From contig NZ_ABTR02000001.1 in NCBI RefSeq assembly GCF_000172975.1, positions 310,001 to 374,000 of the forward strand: 64,000 nt of DNA, given 5' to 3'. A model generated the notes under the pieces. That model had not been told where the DNA came from. It worked only from the letters and a program-made list of their open reading frames with translations, and searched no databases. A program made the translations under genes and the position numbers. Shown piece by piece: positions 51,972-59,233 of this stretch (positions within the stretch are counted from its first letter, which is position 1; every line of letters starts with the position of its first letter). The stretch is from Dethiosulfovibrio peptidovorans DSM 11002 (lineage in GTDB: Bacteria > Synergistota > Synergistia > Synergistales > Dethiosulfovibrionaceae).

Positions 51972-52080
51972 GTGTCTACACGACATAATACACCCCCATC
52001 TTTAAATGTCAAGCTTGCACTACTAAAAAAGTAGCGTCTAAGCGTCTTGACTTTGATTTCCTTGGATGTAATGTAGACAC
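51972..52080. promoter_or_regulatory. Lysis-lysogeny switch region (divergent promoters and operators)
   Basis: The 156-bp gap between the divergent regulators. Minus-strand early promoter: TTGACA (52012-52007), 16-bp spacer, TATTAT (51990-51985). Plus-strand repressor promoter: TTGACT (52047-52052) with TAATGT about 16 bp on. Operator-like inverted pair GTGTCTACA (51972-51980) and TGTAGACAC (52072-52080) lie symmetrically, plus AGCGTCT repeats at 52033-52047. Confidence 0.75.
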
Positions 52081-52102
52081 TACAAATACCGGGGGGTTGG
52101 AG

Positions 52103-52741
52103 ATGTATCAGACAGGGGACAGAATAAAAGAGCTAAGAAAGAGGAAACAGCTAACACAGGACCAATTAGCTCAAAAAATGGGAGTATCTAGAACTACTGT
52201 TGTTTCATGGGAAAAAAGTAAATTTGAACCAGATAGACAAAACACTATTGATTTAGCAGCTGCTCTAGAAACTACGACAAGTTACCTCATGGGTGAAACC
52301 GACGATCCATCGCCACAGAAAGCCGATAGGCAGGTTCCCAGCGGCATACTGGCCCCTATGAGGCAGGAAACCGGGCTCTCACTTGACGAGGCCGCCGCAT
52401 TGATAGATCTCCCGGCGGAGGACCTCGAGCTGATGGAAAAGTACGAGGATCGGGCGGACAGCGTCCTCAAGCAGAAGCTCATCAAAGCCTACGGAAGGTA
52501 CCTTTCGGCCCGGGACGGAGAAACACAGCAGGAAACGGAGAAAAAGAAGGGACAGAGCGAGGAAGACCTCGAGACTCTGATGAAGATGCTGGCGGCGGAG
52601 GATCCGGACATCGTTCTGAAGTTCCGCCACGTGGCCAAGAACGTCACCAGGCTGGCCCCGGAAGACCGGGAGTTCCTGGCAACGCTCTTCAAAGCGGCAC
52701 TGGGCAAGATTACGTTAGAGGATCATACGGACGAATACTGA
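52103..52741 (+). CDS. CI/ImmR-type XRE-family repressor
   Basis: A 212-residue probable prophage repressor. The N-terminal HTH (RIKELRKRKQLTQDQLAQKMGVSRTTVVSWEKSKFEPD) is followed by a helical C-terminal part with no S24 peptidase signature, so it should not self-cleave. This fits ImmR-like repressors, which are cleaved by an ImmA peptidase; ImmA-like genes lie 1.3 and 4.8 kb downstream. A second HTH-like segment (MRQETGLSLDEAAALIDLPAEDLELMEKY) near residue 85-115 is unusual. ATG with GGGG/TTGGAG upstream. Confidence 0.85.
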   Translation: MYQTGDRIKELRKRKQLTQDQLAQKMGVSRTTVVSWEKSKFEPDRQNTIDLAAALETTTSYLMGETDDPSPQKADRQVPSGILAPMRQETGLSLDEAAALIDLPAEDLELMEKYEDRADSVLKQKLIKAYGRYLSARDGETQQETEKKKGQSEEDLETLMKMLAAEDPDIVLKFRHVAKNVTRLAPEDREFLATLFKAALGKITLEDHTDEY

Positions 52742-52785
52742 TCGAGAATTCATCATCAAAGCATTTCTAGGAGGTAGGGTAAAAA

Positions 52786-54009
52786 ATGGGAGCAAACGAC
52801 ATAAAAAATCGTTACAGTCATTTCATCCAACCCGACAATGATCAACTAAAAAATCTCCTTAAAGAAGCAACTATCATACCCGATACAAACATTATTCTAG
52901 AAATATATCGCTCCTCGCCCAAAACCCAAGACGATATACTTGAAATACTTGAAAAAGTAAGTGACAGGCTCTTTTTCCCGGACCAAGTTATTCAGGAATA
53001 CTTGAGCCTTAGGCCTCAAGAGCTTCTTAAAGAGACTCATGTTAGAAAATTTGTAAAAAATTTAAGAGAAGCAAAAAATAAACTTAAAAAAATTTTTGAA
53101 AGTGATAATAACGATCAAGTTAACGTTGGAATCAAAAAAGACTTAGACGAAATAATAGATTTACTTGTTGATAAAATAAAAATAAACGAAAAAAAAGAGC
53201 CCAATTCCTCAGAGGCATTGCGCAATGACCCTATTCTAGAAAAAATAAATGAACTTTCTAGAGGCCACATTGGGGACCCCTTCTCAAAAGAAAGATTAGA
53301 TTGCATCTATAAAGAAGGGGAAGAGCGATACAAAAAAAAGATTCCTCCTGGATACGAAGACCAAAACAAAAAAGAAGCTAATACATATGGAGATCTTGTT
53401 ATATGGGAACAAATCATAGAATATGCAAAATTTAACAAAAAAGATGCAATATTCATAACAAATGATCAAAAAGAAGACTGGTGGTGGAGAAACGACAAAG
53501 AAACAATAGGCCCCAGACATGAACTCAAAAAAGAGTTTAAAGATAGAAGTGGACAAAAGATACACTTCTACAGACTAAACAAGTTCATCGAATTTTCCTC
53601 AAAAGAATTAAGCGTTAAACTTGATTCTGAAACAATAGAGGAATTAGAAGAAAGCACAGAAGAGAATACTGAAGGAAGCTCTAATAAAATGAATTATCAG
53701 TTTCAAGATATAAAGGAAATACAAAAAGCACTTAAGCAGTTAGAAAATCAATCAGTGCTGCTCAAAAACACCCTAGACTTCGATAAACTTAATCGTAATT
53801 TCCAAGCCATGTCAAGTTTAGAAAGCCCTTCTCTAGCAAGCATAGTACAACAGTTTCAACAGTTACAACAGCTAGCCACCCACCCTAGCCTATACGATAC
53901 CTACAGGAATATATGCAAAAACATTAACAAAAAAAATAAGCACGTAATAAGTGGTAAAGATGATATAGAAGACACTGGCAGCACGGATGATACGGATAAC
54001 GAGGAATGA
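52786..54009 (+). CDS. PIN_8 (DUF4935-like) nuclease domain protein
   Basis: A 407-residue AT-rich gene inserted between repressor and ImmA. The N-terminal part has IPDTNIILEIYRSS (first Asp), the middle KKIPPGYEDQNKKEANTYGDLVIWEQIIEYAK, and IFITNDQKEDWWWRND, the pattern of the PIN_8/DUF4935 PIN-like family. The C-terminal part (about 300-407) is an acidic, Gln-rich helical extension. These proteins are frequent in defence islands, possibly as RNases triggered by infection; that role is not established for this one. ATG with GGAGGTAGGG. Confidence 0.8.
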   Translation: MGANDIKNRYSHFIQPDNDQLKNLLKEATIIPDTNIILEIYRSSPKTQDDILEILEKVSDRLFFPDQVIQEYLSLRPQELLKETHVRKFVKNLREAKNKLKKIFESDNNDQVNVGIKKDLDEIIDLLVDKIKINEKKEPNSSEALRNDPILEKINELSRGHIGDPFSKERLDCIYKEGEERYKKKIPPGYEDQNKKEANTYGDLVIWEQIIEYAKFNKKDAIFITNDQKEDWWWRNDKETIGPRHELKKEFKDRSGQKIHFYRLNKFIEFSSKELSVKLDSETIEELEESTEENTEGSSNKMNYQFQDIKEIQKALKQLENQSVLLKNTLDFDKLNRNFQAMSSLESPSLASIVQQFQQLQQLATHPSLYDTYRNICKNINKKNKHVISGKDDIEDTGSTDDTDNEE

Positions 54010-54081
54010 CTCTAATCACTATAGTCAATACAACGATGCGTTTCTGAAACTACGAAGCATCGGAAAGTCGACGGGGCAGGT

Positions 54082-54495
54082 ATGAGAAATGATAGCACCA
54101 AGATCCGGGTCATGGCCCGAACCCTGTTAGGCAAATACGGAATGGAACGGATGATCCCCATTCGGCTGAGCAAACTCTGTCGGAAGCTGGGGATCGAAAT
54201 CTGCCACAGTAAAGCCAGACACATCGACGGCACCCTCTTCATCCACGGAGACCGAAAGATTATCCTTGTCTCCACCGCCCTACCCTACGAACGCCGCCGC
54301 TTCACCGTGGCTCACGAACTGGGACACTACGTCCTCGGCCACCAAGCCGCTTTTTCTCTGGACTCTCCGGAATCGTGGGTTCCTAGAGAGGAACAGGCGG
54401 CCAACGTCTTCGCGGCGGAGCTCCTCATGCCCAAGATGCTCCTGCAGACAAAACACCACGGAGAAAAGCGGAGGGGGAAACAAGAAGATGGATGA
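54082..54495 (+). CDS. ImmA/IrrE-like peptidase, 3'-truncated duplicate
   Basis: 137 residues with the full N-terminal region and HELGH zinc site (FTVAHELGHYVLGHQ), but after LLMPK the sequence departs from the intact copy at 57562 and ends with an unrelated basic tail (TKHHGEKRRGKQEDG). The region 54095-54435 is about 94% identical to 57575-57915 with no gaps. It may be inactive or have altered partner recognition. It precedes the disrupted repeat gene. Confidence 0.8.
   Translation: MRNDSTKIRVMARTLLGKYGMERMIPIRLSKLCRKLGIEICHSKARHIDGTLFIHGDRKIILVSTALPYERRRFTVAHELGHYVLGHQAAFSLDSPESWVPREEQAANVFAAELLMPKMLLQTKHHGEKRRGKQEDG
54095..54435 (+). repeat. Direct repeat, ImmA copy 1
   Basis: 341 bp matching 57575-57915 at a constant offset of 3480 bp with roughly 20 substitutions and no gaps. 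The pair brackets the IS66-disrupted gene and its neighbour. Confidence 0.9.
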
Positions 54496-54580
54496 CGCTA
54501 AAAAACACAACCTGAATGAATTAATAAAAAATATCTTAGAAATATCGCAAAACAATCCAACTCCAACACAAAGGCTCAAG

Positions 54581-54958
54581 AACATCCTCAATAGCATGAG
54601 GCTTCCCACGCAAAGTTACCTAGGCATGGAAGAAGCACTTAAGAACATCAACAATAGCATGAGGCTTCCCACGCAAAGTTACCTAGGCATGGAAGAAGCG
54701 CTTAAGAACATCAACAATAGCATGAGGCTTCCCACGCAAAGTTACCTAGGCATGGAAGAAGCGCTTAAGAACATCAACAATAGCATGAGGCTTCCCACGC
54801 AAAGTTACCTAGGCATGGAAGAAGCGCTTAAGAGCATCAAGAATAGCATGAAATTTCCCATGCAGAATTACCTAGACATGGAGGAAATGTTTAAAAATAT
54901 CAACAATAACATGAGACTCTCCGTGCAAAATTATTTGAAATCAATAGAAACGCCAAAC
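54581..54958 (+). repeat. Six tandem 63-bp repeats in coding sequence
   Basis: Units of 63 bp start at 54581, 54644, 54707, 54770, 54833 and 54896. The first four are nearly identical (21 aa: NSMRLPTQSYLGMEEALKNI plus one); the last two have diverged. Amplification of the first units must be recent. No spacers. Confidence 0.95.
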
Positions 54959-55238
54959 TATTTCCAGTCAGAAAAAACTATAAAAGCAATATTCCAGACT
55001 CAAAAATTAAATTTATTTTTATTTGAAAAAATTGATCCCTACTTGAAAGGTGTAACCATAGGGCCAGACAACTTAAAAATAAAAGATCCAACTGATTTTA
55101 TATGTAGCAAATTAGATAAAAATACCATATTAAACACTGATATAATAAATAACTTCATTGCCCAGACTTCGTCCCCACCCACAAACAGATTGTTACATAT
55201 GCCCAACGCCTCCTCATACATCCCCCCAAAGGTAATTC

Positions 55239-56784
55239 GTAACTATTCAGTCGCCCCATCCAAGAAGAGAATCTGACCATCGAGGGCCATAGACATAGCC
55301 TCGAATATATTGATCGAGTTCTTCTTCGCCGTAATGAGGAACGACATTATTTTGGCATAGTCATTAGCCCCTTCCGAGGTTCGGAAGCAGCCCGATATTT
55401 TAAGCTTCGCTTTGAAGTTGCGAATGTTTCGCTCAGCTTCGTTATTGTCGAAGGGGATCGCAAAGTCCCTGGCATAGAGCAGGATCTCCTCCTTATGGTC
55501 CCTAAATCTCTCCAGGAGGTTCCTGGCCTTGCCTTTTTTGGGCCTGCCTCTTGCCCCCTTTCCAGTAGGTAGAGGGTTTTGAGCCAGACCGGAGGCAAGT
55601 AAGTCATCGAAGGGCTTGTCGATCCTGTAGCGACAGCAATAAGGTGAAAAACGGTCCTTACCGGCCGCGATAAACTCCTTCTTTTTGTGCTGGGCCCATA
55701 CCAGGAGCTTTCTCAGGTCTGAGGCCCATTCCTGTCCGGTGTTTTCGTGGATGGCCCTTAGCTCCCGAATGAGGTGAGCGTTGCAATAGACGTGGTTCAC
55801 GTCAAATCTCTCGTAGGGACGCCAGAAATCATGGACAGCTATCCCTCTGAAACAGGGAAGTATCCCGGAGGCGACCATTCCATCGTAGCCTCGCTTCTTC
55901 TCGACGGAGATGTAGGCGTAGTCACGGTTACAGGCCACATGAGCCCAGCGGAGTCCTTTATCTACTCGGACCCCTGTTTCGTCGAAGTGAGCTAAGGGAA
56001 GGGCTTTGACCTTCTCCTTTATGACCTCCACAGAGGGTGCTACGGAGGATACCGCTCTTTTGACCATGTTGTAGACCGTTCCTGTGGATATAGGAAGGTT
56101 ACAGGCCCCATGAAGTATGTCGTGAATGCGATCGATGGATACGGCTCCTAAGGTATTTAGGACAGAGACCAGAGCTGTAGTCTCCGGACCATACTGGATG
56201 GTGGACTTCACGGTTAGAGGCAGATGACCCCTTATCGTCTCGCTGGACAAGGGACAGGTTCGTTTTATCGCCTGATGTTTTTCCACCGTGGTCACCAGTT
56301 TGGTCTCTATTACGTATCCTGCACCGCAGGAAGCCTTATCGGCGGTTCAGACATCCTTATGTTCGCAGCTCTCGCACTGTTTGGGCAGGTGCTCCACGAT
56401 TTTATCCGGCTCATGGGGAAGGTGAAGACTGCTTCCTTTATGGCCCTTCTGGGCCCCTTTACTCTTGTCGCTTTTCTTACGGGAGCTGGTAGGCTTGGGC
56501 TTTTTATAGCCGTCGCTGGAAGGAGGCTTGGAGCTGGTCTGGCTGTTTTGTTTCAGAATGGCTTCGAGTTCTGCTATACGAGTTTCCTGTCTCTCCTGGT
56601 TCTCGCTGAGGCTCTTGATTATCGCCTTGAGCATCTGGTTTTCCTCGAAGAGCTCTTCGTAGGTGGGCTTCTGAAACATGGATAGGCCTCCCTTCAGATT
56701 TATTCTGATGCCATGATATCACGTTGTAAGAAACTAAGGGACTGCTGATTTAGGAGCTAAATCCGCAGGGGACTGAATAGTTAC
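55239..56784 (-). mobile_element. IS66-like insertion sequence with 8-bp target duplication
   Basis: 1546 bp. Ends share the inverted repeat GTAACTATTCAGTC (left 55239 onward; right in reverse ending at 56784). It is flanked by GGTAATTC at 55231-55238 and 56785-56792, an 8-bp target duplication as IS66-family elements make. It carries one transposase gene interrupted by a stop codon. Confidence 0.92.
55243..56679 (-). pseudogene. IS66-family transposase with in-frame TGA
   Basis: 479 codons in one frame, interrupted by TGA at 56347-56349. Before the stop: a coiled-coil N-terminus and the CESCEHKDV zinc-like part. After it: continuing similarity (TADKASCGAGYVIETK), then the catalytic domain with FDETGVRVDKGLRWAHVA, CNAHLIREL and a final NNEAERNIRNFKAKLKISG. 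An internal GTG near 56295 could express the catalytic half alone. The stop could be a nonsense mutation; readthrough cannot be excluded. Confidence 0.88.
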
Positions 56785-57047
56785 GGTAATTCAAGTTATC
56801 CTTTGTGCTCTTTTATTGTTTACTTTTGCATATTACACATCAGGTTGGAACGAGGAATACGTCAATAAAGGCATAACTGAAGTAGACCTTTTACTGGCTA
56901 AACAGTTACAAAAAAAATCGCAAAAAAATAAAAATACTCACCAATTGCTACTACACGAAGAAGTTATAAATTCAGGAGAAAGCCAAACTCGAAAAAACAT
57001 TCTGTCAACATGCGCGGCCATGGGCCTCATACCGGACGACTAAAACA

Positions 57048-57497
57048 ATGGGGTTATCTTTTTTTAAATTTATAAAAAAAATTTCGTGGCTTATTGAACT
57101 GGGAATATTAATTATTCAAGCATTAATTTTATTTAGACAACAAAGCATACTAGAAAACCAATTCAGCTTATCTATGCACAATAGTAAACAATCACAAGAA
57201 AATATTTTTGTTATTCAACAAATAAAATGTTTCAATGAAATATGTGAAATAATCGCCTTTATACTTGTCCCAGACAATGACAACATTTATACAGAAAGGA
57301 AGTTGACGCGAATAACATTAAAAAACCAATACTTTATACCAAAAAAAGCATATGAAGAAATAAACAATATAATAGAAGAGCTGAAAAACAACAATCAAAA
57401 AGATAAGTTAAATAAAAAAATACTAGATCATTTTATAAAAATGCAGGATTATTTTTTAGAAAATATCGAAAGCAAGCTAAAATATCGTACACGTTAG
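57048..57497 (+). CDS. AT-rich membrane protein, 149 aa
   Basis: Starts 4 bp after the stop of the disrupted repeat gene, so the two formed an operon. One N-terminal transmembrane helix (WLIELGILIIQALILF) then a helical, lysine/asparagine-rich domain (SKQSQENIFVIQQIKCFNEICEII; ELKNNNQKDKLNKKILDHFIKMQDYFLENI). No family recognised. Possibly the second component of a two-gene membrane system between the two ImmA copies. Confidence 0.65.
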   Translation: MGLSFFKFIKKISWLIELGILIIQALILFRQQSILENQFSLSMHNSKQSQENIFVIQQIKCFNEICEIIAFILVPDNDNIYTERKLTRITLKNQYFIPKKAYEEINNIIEELKNNNQKDKLNKKILDHFIKMQDYFLENIESKLKYRTR

Positions 57498-57561
57498 ACA
57501 GACGAGTACTGATAGGGAGGCGATAGAGGTAAGTTCCAAAGACCAAGCGCAGAAGGATGGA

Positions 57562-58023
57562 ATGACAAACAACGGTACCAGGATCCGGGTGATGGCCCGA
57601 ACCCTGCTAGGCAAGTACGGAATGGAACGCATGATCCCCATTCGGCTGAGCAAACTCTGTCGGAAGTTGGAGATCGAAATCTGCCACAGTAAAGCCAGAC
57701 ACATCGACGGCACTCTCTTCATTCACGGAGAACGAAAGATCATCCTTGTCTCCACCGCCCTACCCTACGAACGCCGCCGCTTCACCGTGGCTCACGAACT
57801 GGGACATTATGTCCTCGGCCACCAAGCCGCCTTCTCTCTGGACTCTCCCGAGTCGTGGGCTCCAAGAGAGGAACAGGCGGCCAACGTCTTCGCAGCGGAA
57901 CTCCTAATGCCCAAGACGGCTCTTCAAGCAATCCACTACAAGCACGACACAAAGCAACTGGCGCAGATATTCGGAGTAAGCCCTTTGGCTATGCAGATAC
58001 GGCTGGAGGAAATTGGGGAATAA
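57562..58023 (+). CDS. ImmA/IrrE family metallopeptidase (intact copy)
   Basis: 153 residues with the HELGH zinc motif in FTVAHELGHYVLGHQ and the downstream Glu-containing REEQAANVFAAELLMPK, followed by the C-terminal QLAQIFGVSPLAMQIRLEEIG. ImmA-type proteases cleave ImmR-like repressors to allow prophage induction. It would act on the repressor at 52103. An upstream truncated duplicate exists. ATG with GAAGGATGG. Confidence 0.9.
   Translation: MTNNGTRIRVMARTLLGKYGMERMIPIRLSKLCRKLEIEICHSKARHIDGTLFIHGERKIILVSTALPYERRRFTVAHELGHYVLGHQAAFSLDSPESWAPREEQAANVFAAELLMPKTALQAIHYKHDTKQLAQIFGVSPLAMQIRLEEIGE
57575..57915 (+). repeat. Direct repeat, ImmA copy 2
   Basis: Partner of 54095-54435 (offset 3480 bp, about 94% identical). 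Homologous recombination between them would delete the intervening cargo and leave one intact ImmA. Confidence 0.9.
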
Positions 58024-58054
58024 GGCTCGAAAACAATAGAAAGGAAGTATAGAC

Positions 58055-58153
58055 ATGGATTTCATCGATAAGATAAGAAACATAGCTAGCAATATTCCAT
58101 TTGGGAACAATGACGTCATTTTCAGAGGGATTTGCCATGAAAAAAACGATTAA
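58055..58153 (+). CDS. Short ORF, 32 aa, possible FRG-domain remnant
   Basis: ATG with AAAGGAAG. MDFIDKIRNIASNIP, then NNDVIFRGI, which recalls the start of FRG domains (F/W-R-G). It overlaps the start of the SIR2-like gene and stops at 58153. It could be a truncated gene or a leader peptide controlling translation of the next gene. Confidence 0.35.
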   Translation: MDFIDKIRNIASNIPFGNNDVIFRGICHEKND

Positions 58154-59192
58154 AGAATTTGATGAATGTCTAGAAATAGCAAAAAAATCTTCAAGCCAAT
58201 CAAAACCTAGTATCTTGCTTGGGAACGGATTTAGCATGGAGCTTAATAAATCCATTTTTTCATATAGTGCCCTCCAAAAGGTAGCCATAGAAAGTCTAGA
58301 GGGGACAGACAAAGAAAAACTAGAGGAATTATTCAAAAACGCTAATACTCAAGACTTTGAAATAATACTAAAAAAAATCAGAGATGCCATAGAAATAACG
58401 AAAATAATCTGTGCCTCCGACAGCTCCACTCTAAGAAGCCTTGAAAAAACATATGAGATGGTAAAACAATGTCTAATAAAGACAATATCAAAATGCCATC
58501 CCGACAAGCCGAATGACATAGACGACTGGAGATATGATTCATGCCAAAGATTCATAGCAAACTTCGATACTATATATACCATAAATTACGACCTAACTTT
58601 ATATTGGGCTTTAATGCATAATTACGATAAAGAAAACAGCGACAATAACTTTATAAAACATTACCCTGATGGCTTTACGAATCCATCTACGACAGAAGAC
58701 TACGTTATATGGGATATCAAACGAGGGAAATCACCTAGCTTGATATACCTACATGGGGCTCTTCATATTTTTGATGATGACGGCATAATAAAAAAGTTCA
58801 CTTGGAATAGAAGCGGCAGATCGTTAAAAAGCCAAATAACAGATCAGCTCGAAAGAAACACATTTCCCATTTTTATCTCAGAGGGGACAACAAGCGACAA
58901 AAAGGCCAGAATAAACGGAAGCAGCATCTTGTCAAAAGGATATCGCAGTCTGTCGAACAAAGGCGGGAATTTATTCACCTTTGGAATATCTTTTTCTGAT
59001 AACGACGATCATTTACTTGAGGCCATTTTTAATTCTCATGTAAAAAATTTATTTATCGGAGTCTACGGGGGTAATATCGACACTAACTTGAGCAATAAAA
59101 TCCAACGTTCCGTCTCTCAACTTCAGGCTCCAGGAAAGACACCTCCCCAAATACATTATTACAATACATGTACGGCAAAGGCATGGGGCTAA
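58137..59192 (+). CDS. SIR2-like protein of the DUF4917 family
   Basis: 351 residues from the ATG at 58137 (ribosome binding site AGAGGGA). Motifs: ILLGNGFSMELN (nucleotide-binding start of SIR2-like folds), FDTIYTINYDLTLYWALM, IYLHGALHIF, and FPIFISEGTTSDKKARI. These match the DUF4917 branch of SIR2-like proteins. Several SIR2-like proteins in defence systems are NADases that trigger abortive infection; this is inferred for the present gene. AT-rich, located between ImmA and the MORC-TIR gene. Confidence 0.78.
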   Translation: MKKTIKEFDECLEIAKKSSSQSKPSILLGNGFSMELNKSIFSYSALQKVAIESLEGTDKEKLEELFKNANTQDFEIILKKIRDAIEITKIICASDSSTLRSLEKTYEMVKQCLIKTISKCHPDKPNDIDDWRYDSCQRFIANFDTIYTINYDLTLYWALMHNYDKENSDNNFIKHYPDGFTNPSTTEDYVIWDIKRGKSPSLIYLHGALHIFDDDGIIKKFTWNRSGRSLKSQITDQLERNTFPIFISEGTTSDKKARINGSSILSKGYRSLSNKGGNLFTFGISFSDNDDHLLEAIFNSHVKNLFIGVYGGNIDTNLSNKIQRSVSQLQAPGKTPPQIHYYNTCTAKAWG

Positions 59193-59233
59193 AACAACTA
59201 CCATAGAGAAGTCATCAAAGGGGTCGAAACGAC

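Larger units (their letters stand above)
54488..57043 (+). pseudogene. Repeat-containing membrane protein gene disrupted by IS66-like element
   Basis: The ATG at 54488 starts MDDAKKHNLNELIKNILEIS. The gene contains six 21-residue repeats, runs to 55238 and is then broken by the IS. Removing the IS and one copy of its 8-bp target duplication (GGTAATTC) joins it in frame to 56793-57043: 751 + 251 = 1002 bases, 334 codons. The restored protein would be 333 residues with one transmembrane segment at the junction (VIQVILCALLLFTFAYY) and a C-terminus ending AAMGLIPDD. In the present state the 5' part ends after 262 residues inside the IS. Family not recognised; AT-rich, probably foreign cargo. Confidence 0.85.

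Noticed and set aside
54266-54487. Upstream part of the long frame leading into the repeat gene
   Set aside because: It overlaps the ImmA copy in another frame; the ATG at 54488 with an upstream GGAGGGGG is a better start.
54581-54958. Tandem repeats as a CRISPR array
   Set aside because: Units follow each other without spacers, keep the reading frame (63 bp) and lie in a protein-coding gene.
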